A stretch of 64,000 bases of DNA from Collybia mongolica (Eukaryota > Basidiomycota > Agaricomycetes > Agaricales > Clitocybaceae). The position numbers and the translations under genes were made by a program. The notes below the pieces were generated by a model that was not told where the DNA came from, made no database searches, and saw nothing but the letters and a program-made list of their open reading frames with translations. Shown piece by piece: positions 53,531-64,000 of the stretch. Numbering within the stretch: position 1 is the first letter of the stretch; each line of letters starts with the position of its first letter. The stretch spans positions 2,480,001 through 2,544,000 of the forward strand of contig JAAXNY010000006.1 in assembly GCA_013420905.1 (NCBI GenBank), written 5' to 3'.

Positions 53531-54723
53531 TGAAAGGGGGCTCCTGGGCTATAAGTGTGCTGATGCTATGTAATGTAATCTCTTACACACACACACCAAA
53601 TCTAATAATCGACACACAAATGGTAGGAATCACCTGTTTGAGTTCAGGTTCAAGTGCTTGGAAGCACTAAGTTTTTAATAGTACTAGTCAAGGCCTTCTT
53701 CATGGATCTCTCAATGGGTTTGATTCGGACAAAGCCCTAACACAAGTTTAAGGCTTGCTAGGTATATTTTTATAATACCTTTTCAATCCAATAGACTGAG
53801 TACCAAGTGTACATTCACTTATTAAAACAAACAGTGCCAAGTGCACTAAAGGCCAAGTGCCTAGTAATTCCAATGGACAATGCAAGTGCTAAGTTCCAAA
53901 TGAACTGGACTCTTCAATTCTGTGATCTCTTCAACCAAATGCTTCAAGACAATTCTAATCAAGACAACTTGAAGCAATCCAATCCTTAATTTGTGTACAC
54001 AATAGTGTTTCAACAAATATGATTTGTATATCCTATAGTAGCGCAAAGTGGGGGCAAGATTCCTTGCCTTTGCGCTACTTATCTACAGTCTATTTATAGT
54101 GTACAAACTAAATATCATAAAGAATTGTAAATTTTATATGGAACAATGCTCCCCTGCGCCAAGGGTCTTGTATTTAATGCTGACTTGTCCTCTACAACTT
54201 GGCGCGCATGCCATATGTGCCAATTATGTCATTACTTGTTACTTAGCCAATATTGAAAGAGCTGGCTAAACTCTTATCAATGCCCAGCTGCACACTTGGT
54301 TATTTAAAACAGCGTGGCACTGTCTTTTACTTCTCCTGATCATTCCAGTTGTTATTTATGGTGTCCCGTTTCTTCTGGTAGTTAACACCAAGTGCCCCTG
54401 ACTAGGCTCAGGTTGTGCAAGTCCTGAATTTACAATTACTTCTCTGATTAATGATGATCCCCGGACTAATGATATCATACTACAACGGTTACTTATGAAT
54501 TAAGATACCAAGGTTGTAACCGGGCATGGTGAATAGGACTAATAATAGGTTGTACTCATAGTCCTCTGTACTGATAGTGTATTACCCATTAGACTAGTTC
54601 ACTCTGATTAGCTGTCTCGGAGCTTGACTCTAATCCTCTATTACCATTTACTTGGTTATTAGAAATGATACTAATAGCCTTACTTGTTGACTTTATAAGT
54701 GCAAACAATTCCAGGCCCTATCA
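53531..54723 (+). mobile_element. Solo LTR-B copy 2 with 4-bp duplication
   Basis: TGAAAGGGGGCTCCTGGG to GGCCCTATCA, flanked by CCAG (53527-53530, 54724-54727). Removal restores the gypsy pol sequence around CTGTTGCCAGAGTTGGCC. More CG retained than in copy 1, so it may be younger. Confidence 0.85.
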
Positions 54724-55912
54724 CCAGAGTTGGCCAATCTGTGATTTCTGCCAATTTGGTTGGTTCCATGCCTATTTTGTTTTCCTTGATGACTAGTCCA
54801 ATGTATTCAAAGTCTGTGGCTTCAGATACACATTTGTCCAAATTCAGGTACAAGTCATTTTCCTTCAGTTTCTCCAGGATCTTCATGGTTTTCCTTTGTA
54901 GATCACCAATATTGTCAGAGGAGATAAGGATGTTGTCCATGTAGATCAGGATCCATCCTTCATCAATCTCTACTGCATAGATGTTGTTCATTGTGTTCTG
55001 GAATGTTGCTAGTGAATTACACAAACCAAAAAAATATAGCAAGGGGTTCAAAGAGTCCCCTGTTTGTTTTGAATGCTGCCTTCCATTTATCACCTTTTTT
55101 GATCTGAATGTTGTTGTATCCCCATTGTAGGTCTAATTTGTGAAGTATTTTTCTCCTTTCAGTTTGTCAAGCAGCTCCCCTACAAGTGGTAAAGGATATG
55201 TGTTCTTTATCATTCTTTCATTTAGTCTCCTATAATCCTGGGTTGGCTGAAGTTTTGCTGAATCTTTCTTTAATACAAAAAAGAAGGGTGATGCCTGTGG
55301 GGATTTTGATGGTCCAGTGTATCTTTTTGCAGGTTTTTGTCAATGAATTTGTCCAATTTTCCTTGTTCCGCTAGGCTGATGGGATAGATCTTATAATTCT
55401 TTGGGATAAAGTCAGGTTTCAGATCTATTGCATGGTCCCATGATCATCATATGGGCATCCTTTCCAAGTTTGTTTTGTCAAATAATGATGCATATTCCTG
55501 ATAGAATTGTGCTAATGTCTTCTTTGGCTTCTGATCTTCAATTTCTGCCTTGTGTTCCAGTTTCTGTGATATTGATGTCTTTGCTTTGATCCAAATAGAT
55601 TCTTCTTTGTCATCTTCTGGGTAAATGTATGTCCTGAGTAAGTCAATTTTGTGTTCATTGTCTTCTTTGTCAATTCCTAAAAGAATTGGTTGCCAGTCCT
55701 CAAGGGGTTGGTTCCTTAGAGTTTCTTTCAGGTGTTCTTCCTGTATTTCTGTTACCATTGCCTTGGGGTATTGCCGTGTTTATCTAATCTGTTGGATTTC
55801 CATGTTCCTTTGGATTGCTTCTGATAGAACTCCTTTCTTGATGTTTGGTCCAAAGTTGAGTGTTCCTTTCTCCCAATTGATCTTGGGGTTATACTGTTTT
55901 AACTATGGTAAT

Positions 55913-56397
55913 TGTTATGGCTGTTTAGGCCTTATCCTCTAGATCAATCTGGTTCATTGTTCATTCATTCTAAGGCCGTTGACTCTGTAAGTCCAATGTC
56001 TAATGACTCCCTCAGTAGGGCTAAGTCAGATCTTTTGTTCAATGATGCACTACTCCCTTTGTAAGGCAAGTACGATTGAGTTTGCATCAAGGAGTCAAGG
56101 TAGATGAATAAGGTGAATTCAGCTAGGTCAAGCTAAAGAACTAACTACACTAGAATATCCCTATATATATGTATGAGTCTGATAAGCATAGATAAGCATG
56201 GTTTATGCCATTGGTCATATAGATAGGAGGGATTAGTGCTATTGGTTATATAGATAAAGGGGATGAGTAAGCATGGGATAAATAAGACTAATGGAGAATT
56301 GTCTGAGTAATGCAAACCAATATTAGTAATTGTGAGTAAGCAACAGTGAGTAAGAAGAAAAAGATAGATAGGGCACATGATAAGGGAATTTGTAACA
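55913..56397. mobile_element. Solo LTR-A (485 bp) with 5-bp duplication
   Basis: TGTTATGGCTGTTTAGGCC to GGGAATTTGTAACA, same family as the young LTRs at 17418 and 23881 but diverged. Flanked by GTAAT (55908-55912, 56398-56402), inserted in the pol of an older copy of its own family. Confidence 0.9.
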
Positions 56398-57530
56398 GTA
56401 ATCCAAGGATGATGTTTTACTTTCCTAACCTGCTAACTAATGGTCAGATTCTGATTTCTTTATCTTCAATTCAAATCTTGGTCCATACACAGTCCATAAT
56501 GTTCACTGATTTGTTCTGTATTCTGTCTATGTTCCTGACTGAGATTGACTTTCTCAGTGGGGTTGTCTTTATCTCGTTTCTTCAACAAATGTCTTGTTGA
56601 TGAAGATTCCTCCAGCTCCACAATGGATAAGTCCAATTGCTTAAATTTTGACATTTTTCTGTTCTTTGATCACTATAATTGGAATAGAAAGAGATTGTCA
56701 ATTCATTTCTCCTAAAATTACAGGCAATAGCATAACAGAATAAGTCTTGGCAGGTACTGACATTGATTCAGACTGCTGCCTTAAAAACCCTCATCTTCCA
56801 TGTTCTTAATAGTAATCTCCTTCTCTTCTTCATCTAATCCTGCTATGAGGGAGCAGATCTTTGCATAAGCATCTTTATCTTTCATTGGTGCTTTTGGTTC
56901 TTCCTTTCATAGGATCTGTGGAATAGAGTTTCCAGCCTTATGGTCTGATGCTTGATGTCCTGTCTTGTGACATTCAAAGCATAATCCATACTTCATGTGG
57001 TCATCTCTTTCTTGGATAGTCAATTGATCTATATCCATTGCATTTGGGTCCCTAGCATTGTTTGGGACACATCGGGGATTGTTTCATTGGAAATTGTACT
57101 TCTTTCCATTGTTTCCTCCTCCAGAGGATTTTCCTGTGTTTCCTTGGAGTTGTGCTGCAATTGCTTTCACACATCTGAATTGATTGTCAAACATGGATGC
57201 CTTCTTGTACCAATCTTTGATGGTAACAGGTAGATTGTCTATCATTTTGATCTTCTGCATCAAGGGAGCTGGTATCCCTTCCATAAAATACTCAATGAGT
57301 GCTTCATCACCAGTAATTCCACTTTCTGCTGCAGCTGCTTTGAACTCCACAATGTAAACATCTACTATCATGTTTCCTTGCATATGCAGCATTTTCAGGG
57401 TTTGTCTAGCATCTCCTGCTGTGTCAGATGTGGAGAACACTTCTTCAATTGTCATCATAAAATCTCTGTAAGTGTCTGGGATTGCACTCTGTTCTCCATC
57501 TATCATTTTGTGCCTCAAATTTCAAGACTG

Positions 57531-58084
57531 ACTAAGGATTAGCCAAGTTATGATTAAAGTAGAATTGTTCATTATTTTGAGTAAAGCCCTACCTTGAGAG
57601 TTCCAGGGCCTGTTTTAATTCCCACAGGTGTCTGCAAGCTAGACCAATATCCATACCTGTATGGGGTCAGGCAGAAAACCTGCAAGAGCACCTTATATGC
57701 TCCTCCTGGAGCCATAAAAGCAAAGGGGCAGAACCCACTACTAAAGGAACAGAAATCTTGAGTTTGATACTAATTACTGCTACAACCCACTCCAATAACA
57801 GAGGGGTACTTCCAGGTGAAACAACTGCTTCCTTGTAGTTTGTTCTCATTATAGCTTGAACAGATCATAAAAAAGTTTTTATATGGTTAGCTATGTATGT
57901 ATTTACTGAAAATAAGAAGTAATTGACCAATGTTTTGACTGGGTCACATGATTGGTACAGTCATGTGCAGCAGACTATAAGAGAAGGTTTTGAGTGATTA
58001 CAAATAGCTGACAAATATTAGTCATGCTGACCAATGCTGACTCATCCTTGGACAATTCCCACCTTGACTCTCCCATATATTATA
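57531..58084. other. Unassigned AT-rich region
   Basis: A minus-strand frame 57849-57667 has no family match. Possibly flanking DNA of the decayed gypsy copy. Confidence 0.3.
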
Positions 58085-58640
58085 GACAAGCTTAGGGCCT
58101 GTGGCACTGGGCCATGGTTCATCACAAATCCTTGGCTTGCTGGGGGCTCTGCCCCCAGACCCCCCCTTCATTTCAGAATTTTTATCACACATCACATCTC
58201 AAAATTTTAGTCAGTGCCTTCACTTTCATAGAGAAATCTATATACCGTATCCAGCATATTATATAACCCAATATCCTATAAAACCCCACATTGTAGCATT
58301 TCAGTTGCACCCCAATCCTTGTCTTTATCTTGGAACTTCTTTGGAGCCAGTTACTCTATTGTATCTTATTGCACCCTACTGCACATGCCTGGAAACAAAA
58401 TATACACTCTCAGCTTACTATTTTTATTTCTATCTTATTCATATAGCCTATATCATATTTATAATCACTATTTACCTCTTAAGGCTCCAATTGTTTCATT
58501 TGTTTACTGTTTACCATTTCTATTTAGTTTACTCACCACCTATCTAAATGCTAAACAATTGGTAAACAAACAGTAGTAAATGGTCACCATGAGTGGTGGG
58601 GTGGTGATACTACAGCATGCTGTATCCATACTTATATTAT
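58085..58640 (+). repeat. Dispersed repeat with conserved GC hairpin, copy 1
   Basis: About 80% similar to 61772-62318. Starts GACAAGCTTAGGGCC, carries the hairpin CTGGGGGCTCTGCCCCCAG (58139-58157, 8-bp stem, TCT loop) followed by ACCCCCC, and ends AGCATGCTGTATCCATA. TGGTAAACAA and GTTTACCATT words near the 3' end are inverted relative to each other. The apparent ORF 58101-58547 is not supported by homology. Confidence 0.7.
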
Positions 58641-60479
58641 ATAGCTTCCTGTAATTGGCAAATGGCATATGTTATGAATAACCATACTATGGCTGTCAAA
58701 ACACAACTGTTAAGGAGGTATGTACTTATATAAAAGACAACCCAGCCAAGGCCTCTTAGATTTGGTTCAAACTTCATCATTTGTTTGCAAATGGTCCATT
58801 ACCATCTACTTGATGCATTAAAGTTTATCTGAGTCCTTCTTGTCCTCAATGGCCTTCTTATCATTTGGTAAGTGTTTGGTTTACACCATTCTATAAACAA
58901 AACTATGTAAATGGTTGGGGCTTTGTTATACTTACAATCTTCATAATATTACCTCAGTTCTGCTTCCAGATATGGCCCTTTATTGTTCCAATCCAGCAGT
59001 TAGTCAACCACCCTACATCAGCAAATCCTGGGTCCCCTGCAGAGATCTGCTAGCAGCCCTGCATAGATACCCATAGACGCCCATAGTACCATAGATGTCA
59101 TAGAGTAGGTTCTGTTGCTGTACACCTCTGTGCAGACCTCCATTGCTCTCAGCAGTTATAGTTAAAATTATGCTCATCTGTAAAGTGCTATGAGGTCCTG
59201 GATAGTTCCACTTTTTACTGGGCAGAGCATGAGAGATTATGGTTCCAGTCTGTAGACATACCCCTTGCTTTTGAGATTTGTACAGTCCAGAAGAATAGGG
59301 CAGACAGTATTCCATTACATTGCCATATTTTTAGTGAGGTGGGGTTATTATCTATGAATTTGATAGGTAACAAGGATTACTCTAACCAAGTCTGACAGTC
59401 AATTGATAACATTACAAAGTCCCAGGCCATTGAGTATACTAACCTACAGTAGGCACAGGTGCAGGGCAATCTGTTTCTGACAGTTAGTGTAAATGGGTAC
59501 AAATGAGTGTTCACCTACCAATGATGCCTCAGGTTGATCATACAGTGCCATATGACTGTTCTGCCACAGGTTATTATGTGTAGAACTGTAGTGCAAGAGC
59601 ATGCTTACCCTGACTTGTAGATGTTAACAAAGGTGACATCTCCCCATGGTAAACCCAGCCCTGCCAGCACTGCAGACTTCTTTGGCCAGCTTTCTGAATT
59701 GTGTCATGATCCACAGACACCCTTAGTCTTGGTCCAAGATACTGAGTTCTTCCTCATCTGGTTGTTGAATGTTGAGATGTGGAATTGTACAGTGGGAGGA
59801 ATTCACCTCATAAACAGAACTTTGAATTGCCACCTCAGACCTCTGACAACACAGCAATACAGTTAAACCCAATGCTGGTAGACCCGTGACACTTCACATG
59901 ACAGGTACGGTATTCACACAGTATGGCCCGGCAACACCATACCTGTACCCGCCACACCACGGTTTGAACCAAGCTGTGCCCAACACTAGTCTTGGAGAAT
60001 TTAGAATGGAACTTTGTCTTGAGATGTTCAACCCAGCATTCATTGCCCTATCATGCAGTATGCATCCTAAGTAAACTTAGACAAGGCACAAAAACCTGTA
60101 TTTTGCATACATACAATAATGTTGGATTTTGAATTTTAAGTAAGTTTGGCCCAATTTTGCACAACCTGCCAAACCAAGCATATCCCTGGGCAGATAAGGT
60201 AGTAAATATACAGAACTGTGTAGAAGTATGAGCCACTATGGATATCAGGACAGACAGGGTGGATTCTACACACAACTGCAAAGCACTGCAGAGTTCAGTA
60301 CAACATCTATGGATGACTATGGGCACTACAAGGTCTGTTGGCTGATTGTGAGAAAAATCAGGGTTTGCTGATGTATGCATTATTGTCATATCCTATTTTA
60401 TCCTGTCTTCCAGATCTTACAAACCTACTCTTGCACATCCATATTTGTGTTATTGCTATATTTATGTCCATATTTCCCC
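58641..60479. other. Unassigned region between dispersed repeats
   Basis: No gene recognised. Frames at 59621-59866 and 59886-60074 have no family match. A CG-retaining patch at 59880-59970 (GGTACGGTATTC, CCCGGCAACACC) is unusual in this CpG-poor surrounding. Confidence 0.35.
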
Positions 60480-60900
60480 TCTGCAGATAAACAATCATAT
60501 ATACATAACTTGGTTGAACTGTAACCCAAAACTGTGGATACAAATAGTCTAAGGTCAGATCCAACATTGTGTAGTTATTGTCCTACCATATTTGTTAGTT
60601 GCCATACATAATCCAGCATAGAAGGGTGATTGATATTTGCTTAATTTAACAAATATCAGTTCTATTTAAAGTTCTTGAAATCAATTATACTATTTCACTT
60701 AATGATTTGCATTGGATTCCAGTTGCTTTAAATATAAGCTTAGAAAGAGGTAGTGATGATCCATGAATAGGGCTCAAGTATTCAGTTGGGGTACATGCTG
60801 TGGCTCCATCAATTCTGTCATATGCAACAGAATTTATAATGTGGTATGCATACCTTAGCATTTCCATGAATTATTTCCAGTATTTTGGAAGAGTTTATAT
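60480..60900 (-). pseudogene. Helitron helicase remnant, copy 2
   Basis: Minus-strand NSVAYDRIDGATACTPTEYL, LPLSKLIFKA (60867-60685) and GLCMATNKYGRTI (about 60610) match the FPGDAK...VEYLN...LPLSKL and INKSQGQ blocks of the copy at 28795-29700. Strongly decayed. Confidence 0.6.
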
Positions 60901-61771
60901 CATTATATTTGGTGGAAAGAGAGTTTTTTTTAGTGTATAATGTATCAGGTTTTAGAACAGGATTTGTAATCTCAGAATACATTGCATTGATTAAAGGCTT
61001 GATGGCAGAATTGATTGGGTAAAGTCATTTCCATGTTTGTCTGTATATTCTTGATTTGTAATTTTATAAGCAGTAGGACCATTTAAATACCTATTTTACT
61101 GTTTTAGTTGAGCATCTGAAACTTGTCAGGCAGTATATACACACAAATAAGTTAAGGATAACAGATAATATTTGTTGACTTTAGTCCACTTTAGTTGTGG
61201 TTATCCTGTGCTGTAAAGCAGGTGATTATGTTTGTTTTGAGGCAGGTGACTTAGCATGTGATCATGACCTGGATAGAACATTTTTTTTTGAATAAATATA
61301 ATGTAATATGATGTAATTAAAATAGGGTTTGTTTGGAATATATTGTGTGAATTAAAGGTTTTATAGCAGAATTGGTCAGGTAAAAGTCATTTTCATTTTT
61401 GTCTGTCTGTAATTTCATGAGCAGTAGCACCATTTGAATGTATTTTTTATAATTTAGTTTGAGCATCTGAAATTTATGAGGAAGTGTGCATACAGATGGG
61501 TTAATATTTATTGACTTTGTGCACTTTGGAGGTCATGTGATGTGGTGGTTATGTTGTGTTTTGAGGCAGGTGATTTGAGCTGGTTTGAGCAGGTGATTTG
61601 AGCAGGTGACTTGAGCAGGTGACATAGCATGTGACTTTAACGATTTTTCTTGCTTTGTCATCCTTAGTCAGCACTCTACTTAGAAGACAACTTTTTTTGC
61701 TGCTTTGTCAGACTTAGTCAGCACTTAGTCAGGATTAGTCACAATCGATTCCCATGTTCCTGGTACTTTAA
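60901..61771. repeat. Dispersed repeat upstream of Helitron helicase, copy 2
   Basis: Same order as 29930-30740, with the module repeated at 60945 and 61318 and AGCAGGTGA units at 61565-61630. The last part (CAGACTTAGTCAGCACTTAG, TCAGGATTAGTCACAATC, TTCCCATGTTCCTGG) is almost identical to 30676-30735. Confidence 0.65.
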
Positions 61772-62318
61772 TATATACAGACAAGCTTATGGCCCGTGGC
61801 TATGCCACAGCACTGTGGTGCTGGGCCATGGTTCATCACAAATCTTCCAGGTTGCTGGGGGCTCTGCCCCCAGACCCCCTATTCAACCTGGAATATTTAT
61901 CATATGTCATCTCAATTATTTAGTCATTACTTTACTTTCATGGAGAAATCTTATATACTATATCCAGCATATCCTATAACCCAACATCATATCATTTCAG
62001 TTGCACCCCCATTCTTGCCCTTATCTTGCAAATTTTTTGGAGCTAGGTATCCTATGGCATCCTATTGCACATACCTAGAAACAAATAATATACTCTTAGC
62101 TTACCATTTTTATTTCTATCTTATTCATATAGCCCATATCATACTTTCAGTCACCCTTTATCTCTTAAGGTTCCAATTGTTTCATTTGTTTATTGTTTAC
62201 CATTTCTGTTTAGTTTACTGACCACCTATCTAAATGGTAAACAACTGGTAAACAAACAGTAGTAAATGGTCACTATGAGTGGTGGGGTGGTGATACTATA
62301 GCATGCTGTATCCATATT
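61772..62318 (+). repeat. Dispersed repeat with conserved GC hairpin, copy 2
   Basis: Counterpart of 58085-58640, with the same CTGGGGGCTCTGCCCCCAG hairpin (61856-61874). Interrupted or ended by the Tc1 insertion at 62321. Confidence 0.7.
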
Positions 62319-62320
62319 TA

Positions 62321-63194
62321 CAGTAGCTCAAAAAACTGTCCCAATATTTGGTCATTTTATAATGATTTACTTATAACAGAGTACTGGAGATTAATATCAT
62401 TCTGAGAAAAATATATATAATACTACACCATATTAGCTTTGAAATGAGCCCTTACTTTCCTTATTTGAATAAAAACTCATTTCATAACAAATTGAACAAA
62501 ATAATTACTCATTGGGACAGTTTTTTGACCTATGCTTAATTTTGGCAAGATCTTTACTGCAGCAAGCTTTAACATCATGTGATGTATTGTGGGAACAATA
62601 AACAAAGTCATGTGACCATGTTGATATAAATTCAACATGTTTCCATCATTACAATCATTCTTTCCTTCCCCCATCATCCCATAAGACCTACATCTTCTAC
62701 CCAACACCTTTCTGTGATCTCCCTTCCTCAAGAAGGCTATACCTTGCATCAGATCCAGTCCAAAACCACTCTGGGAAAGTCTACCATTGGGAGAATCAAG
62801 AAGGAACTGGATATGGACAAGGAAAACCACAGGGGGGGATGTCCTTCTAAGCTCTCTCCTGGTGACAAACAGTCAATTATTCGACAAATCACCACTGGAA
62901 GGCTTGATAATGCTATAGAGGCCACCCATTTCATCAACCAAACTCTTCCCAACCCTGTCACACCCCAAACAGTCAGGAATGCACTCAGAAAGAATGACTT
63001 TTGTAGTGTTGTCAAGAGAAAACATCCTCTTCTCAAAAAGGCTCATCAACTGCAACATCTTCAATGGGCAAGATACCATGAAAACTGGACAGTGGAGGAT
63101 TGGAAAAGGATCTTATGGTCAGATGAGGTCAAAATCAACAGGATTGGGTCAGATGGAAGGACTTATACTTGGAAGAAGAAGGGAGAACCACTTT
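62321..63194 (+). mobile_element. Tc1 transposon, 3'-truncated copy
   Basis: Left terminal repeat starts CAGTAGCTCAAAAAACTG after TA (62319-62320) and is about 212 bp with the same inner inverted motif. Transposase on the plus strand from about 62714: SLPQEGYTLHQIQSKTTLGK, PVTPQTVRNALRKNDF, HQLQHLQWARYHENWTVEDW, KRILWSDEVKINRIGSDGRT, KKGEPL. It stops matching at 63194 where Helitron helicase sequence begins, so catalytic Asp 2 and Glu and the right end are missing. The open frame runs to 63484 only because the fused sequence is open. Confidence 0.88.
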
Positions 63195-63880
63195 GTTGTT
63201 ATTCCCTTGACCCATTGCAAATACCATCAACTGGGTTCAAGTTGTGCAATGTCACTACAGGGCACCCCACTTTCAAAGTTAGCTTAGATATAGGTAGCTC
63301 TGATACATTAATAGTATTTAGATATTCAATAGAGTATACTGCTTCTGCTCCATCAATTCCTTCATGTGCAATAGAATCTGCACTGTGGAATACCTTAGCA
63401 TCCCCAGGAAATATACCCAGTACTTCTTCATTGAGAGAGTCAACATCATCATATCTTGAAGAAAGGATAGCTCTCTCAGAATAAAATGGATCAGGTTTTA
63501 GGACAGGGTTTCCAATGTCAGGATATATTGTGTCAAATAGACCCTACAGTATTCTCAGTGGTCAGGTAAGGTGGTATTTACATTATCATCTTTAAGCTTC
63601 CCATAGCCAACTTCAATTTGCCATTTGGCAAAGTTGATTTGATCATCAGGAATACCATTTAAGCACATATTTTTCTTTACTTTAAGTATCTGAAGTTCAT
63701 CCCACAGTGGGGAGTGCATGAGACAGGCATCCACAGTCTATATATGTGGACCCTTAGGAATAATGTATGGAGTTTGTTAGTAGTCACTATCAAATACCAC
63801 AATTAGCCCACCAAAGGCTCTATTATCCCTTCTAATATTCTGGAACAGCCAGTTAATTGCATCAAAGACATAACAATGCT
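63195..63880 (-). pseudogene. Helitron helicase remnant, copy 3, fused to Tc1
   Basis: Minus-strand pieces: NIRRDNRAFGGLIVVFDSDY (about 63800-63860), DACLMHSPLWDELQIL, GIPDDQINFAKWQIEVGYGK, then FPGDAKVFHSADSI, YLNTINVSEL, LKVGCPVVTLHNLNPVDGIC (to about 63195). Same segments and order as 29700-29092. The GGD of the family is DSD here. Joined directly to Tc1 at 63194/63195. Confidence 0.75.
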
Positions 63881-64000
63881 GTTCAATATTGTGTAATCAT
63901 TTTCTACCACATTTGTAAATTGTCACACATCTATAGTGAAAAGTTAGTTGTTATTGCTCTAATTTAATAGAGATCAGCTTTAATCAAAGTCCTTGGAATC
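63881..64000. repeat. Repeat continuing past the window edge
   Basis: Matches 29700-29812 (GTTATTGCTCTAATTTAATAG, GATCAGCTTTAATCAAAGTC form). The element continues beyond the window. Confidence 0.6.

Larger units (their letters stand above)
53154..57530 (-). pseudogene. Decayed LTR-A Ty3/gypsy copy (pol N-terminal half and gag), with nested LTRs
   Basis: Minus-strand homology to the young element: gag 57518-57084 (YFMEGIPAPLMQKIKM, knuckle [14 protein letters not shown] near 56965), protease region 56470-56650, a stretch around 55447-55758, RT 55093-54728 (YFFGLCNSLATFQNTMNNIY, WILIYMDNILISSDN, catalytic YMDD changed to YMDN), and short pieces at 53154-53175 and 53480-53530. Interrupted by LTR-B copy 2, LTR-C and a solo LTR-A. 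Numerous stops. CG positions of the young copy are mostly TG or CA. Confidence 0.85.

Noticed and set aside
58101..58547. 148-codon ORF rich in Tyr, Ile and Leu
   Set aside because: Lies in a dispersed repeat; the sister copy (61796-62221) has a different sequence with frame-breaking gaps and no known domain.

Overview
This window comes from a nuclear genome, most likely an Agaricomycete (mushroom-forming basidiomycete) rich in transposable elements. The evidence is genes split by many 46-65 nt GT-AG introns, a secreted protein with a CPL1-like cysteine domain, and typically basidiomycete transposon families (Ty3/gypsy with chromodomain, CACTA/Tnp2, hAT, Tc1, pogo-like, LINE, Helitron helicase remnants). 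I cannot name the species.

The layout is three small gene islands in a sea of nested mobile DNA. Island 1 (about 8.97-14.76 kb) holds the PP2A scaffold subunit, a CPL1-like secreted protein and a conserved secreted protein of unknown function. Island 2 (about 34.5-38.5 kb) holds ARP1/centractin and, convergent to it, ribosomal protein eS24. Island 3 (41.2-48.4 kb) holds isopentenyl-diphosphate isomerase, a conserved unknown protein, mitochondrial pyruvate carrier subunit 1 and DNA ligase I, packed as convergent and divergent pairs with 65-340 bp gaps. These are housekeeping genes without pathway linkage. All nine gene models close in frame across every intron and give proteins of normal family length.

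The rest is transposon strata. 1-8.9 kb: a Ty3/gypsy pol split by a 3.7-kb TIR element and fused in frame to a CACTA transposase remnant. 14.8-28.6 kb: a Russian doll in which an old CpG-poor low-complexity element holds a solo LTR (LTR-B), which holds a Tc1 element and a LINE; the LINE holds an hAT-like TIR element with an 8-bp duplication, which holds a nearly intact young Ty3/gypsy element (LTRs differ at 2 of 464 positions) and a CpG-rich copy of the outermost element. 28.6-34.4 kb: Helitron helicase remnants, a second gypsy pol with a LINE inserted (15-bp duplication), and a MITE. 38.5-41.2 kb: hAT transposase and gypsy gag remnants. 48.4-64 kb: pogo-like transposase with an internal inverted duplication, LINE RNase H, a gypsy copy hit by several LTRs, Helitron remnants and a third Tc1 copy.

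Two themes link the window. First, CpG loss tracks apparent age: innermost elements and gene islands keep CG, outer and older copies show CG to TG/CA. Second, a short hairpin followed by a CTCG/CTTG end, resembling a Helitron 3' terminus, occurs at three transposon/gene boundaries, each time pointing toward the genes. No rRNA, tRNA or CRISPR array was found.
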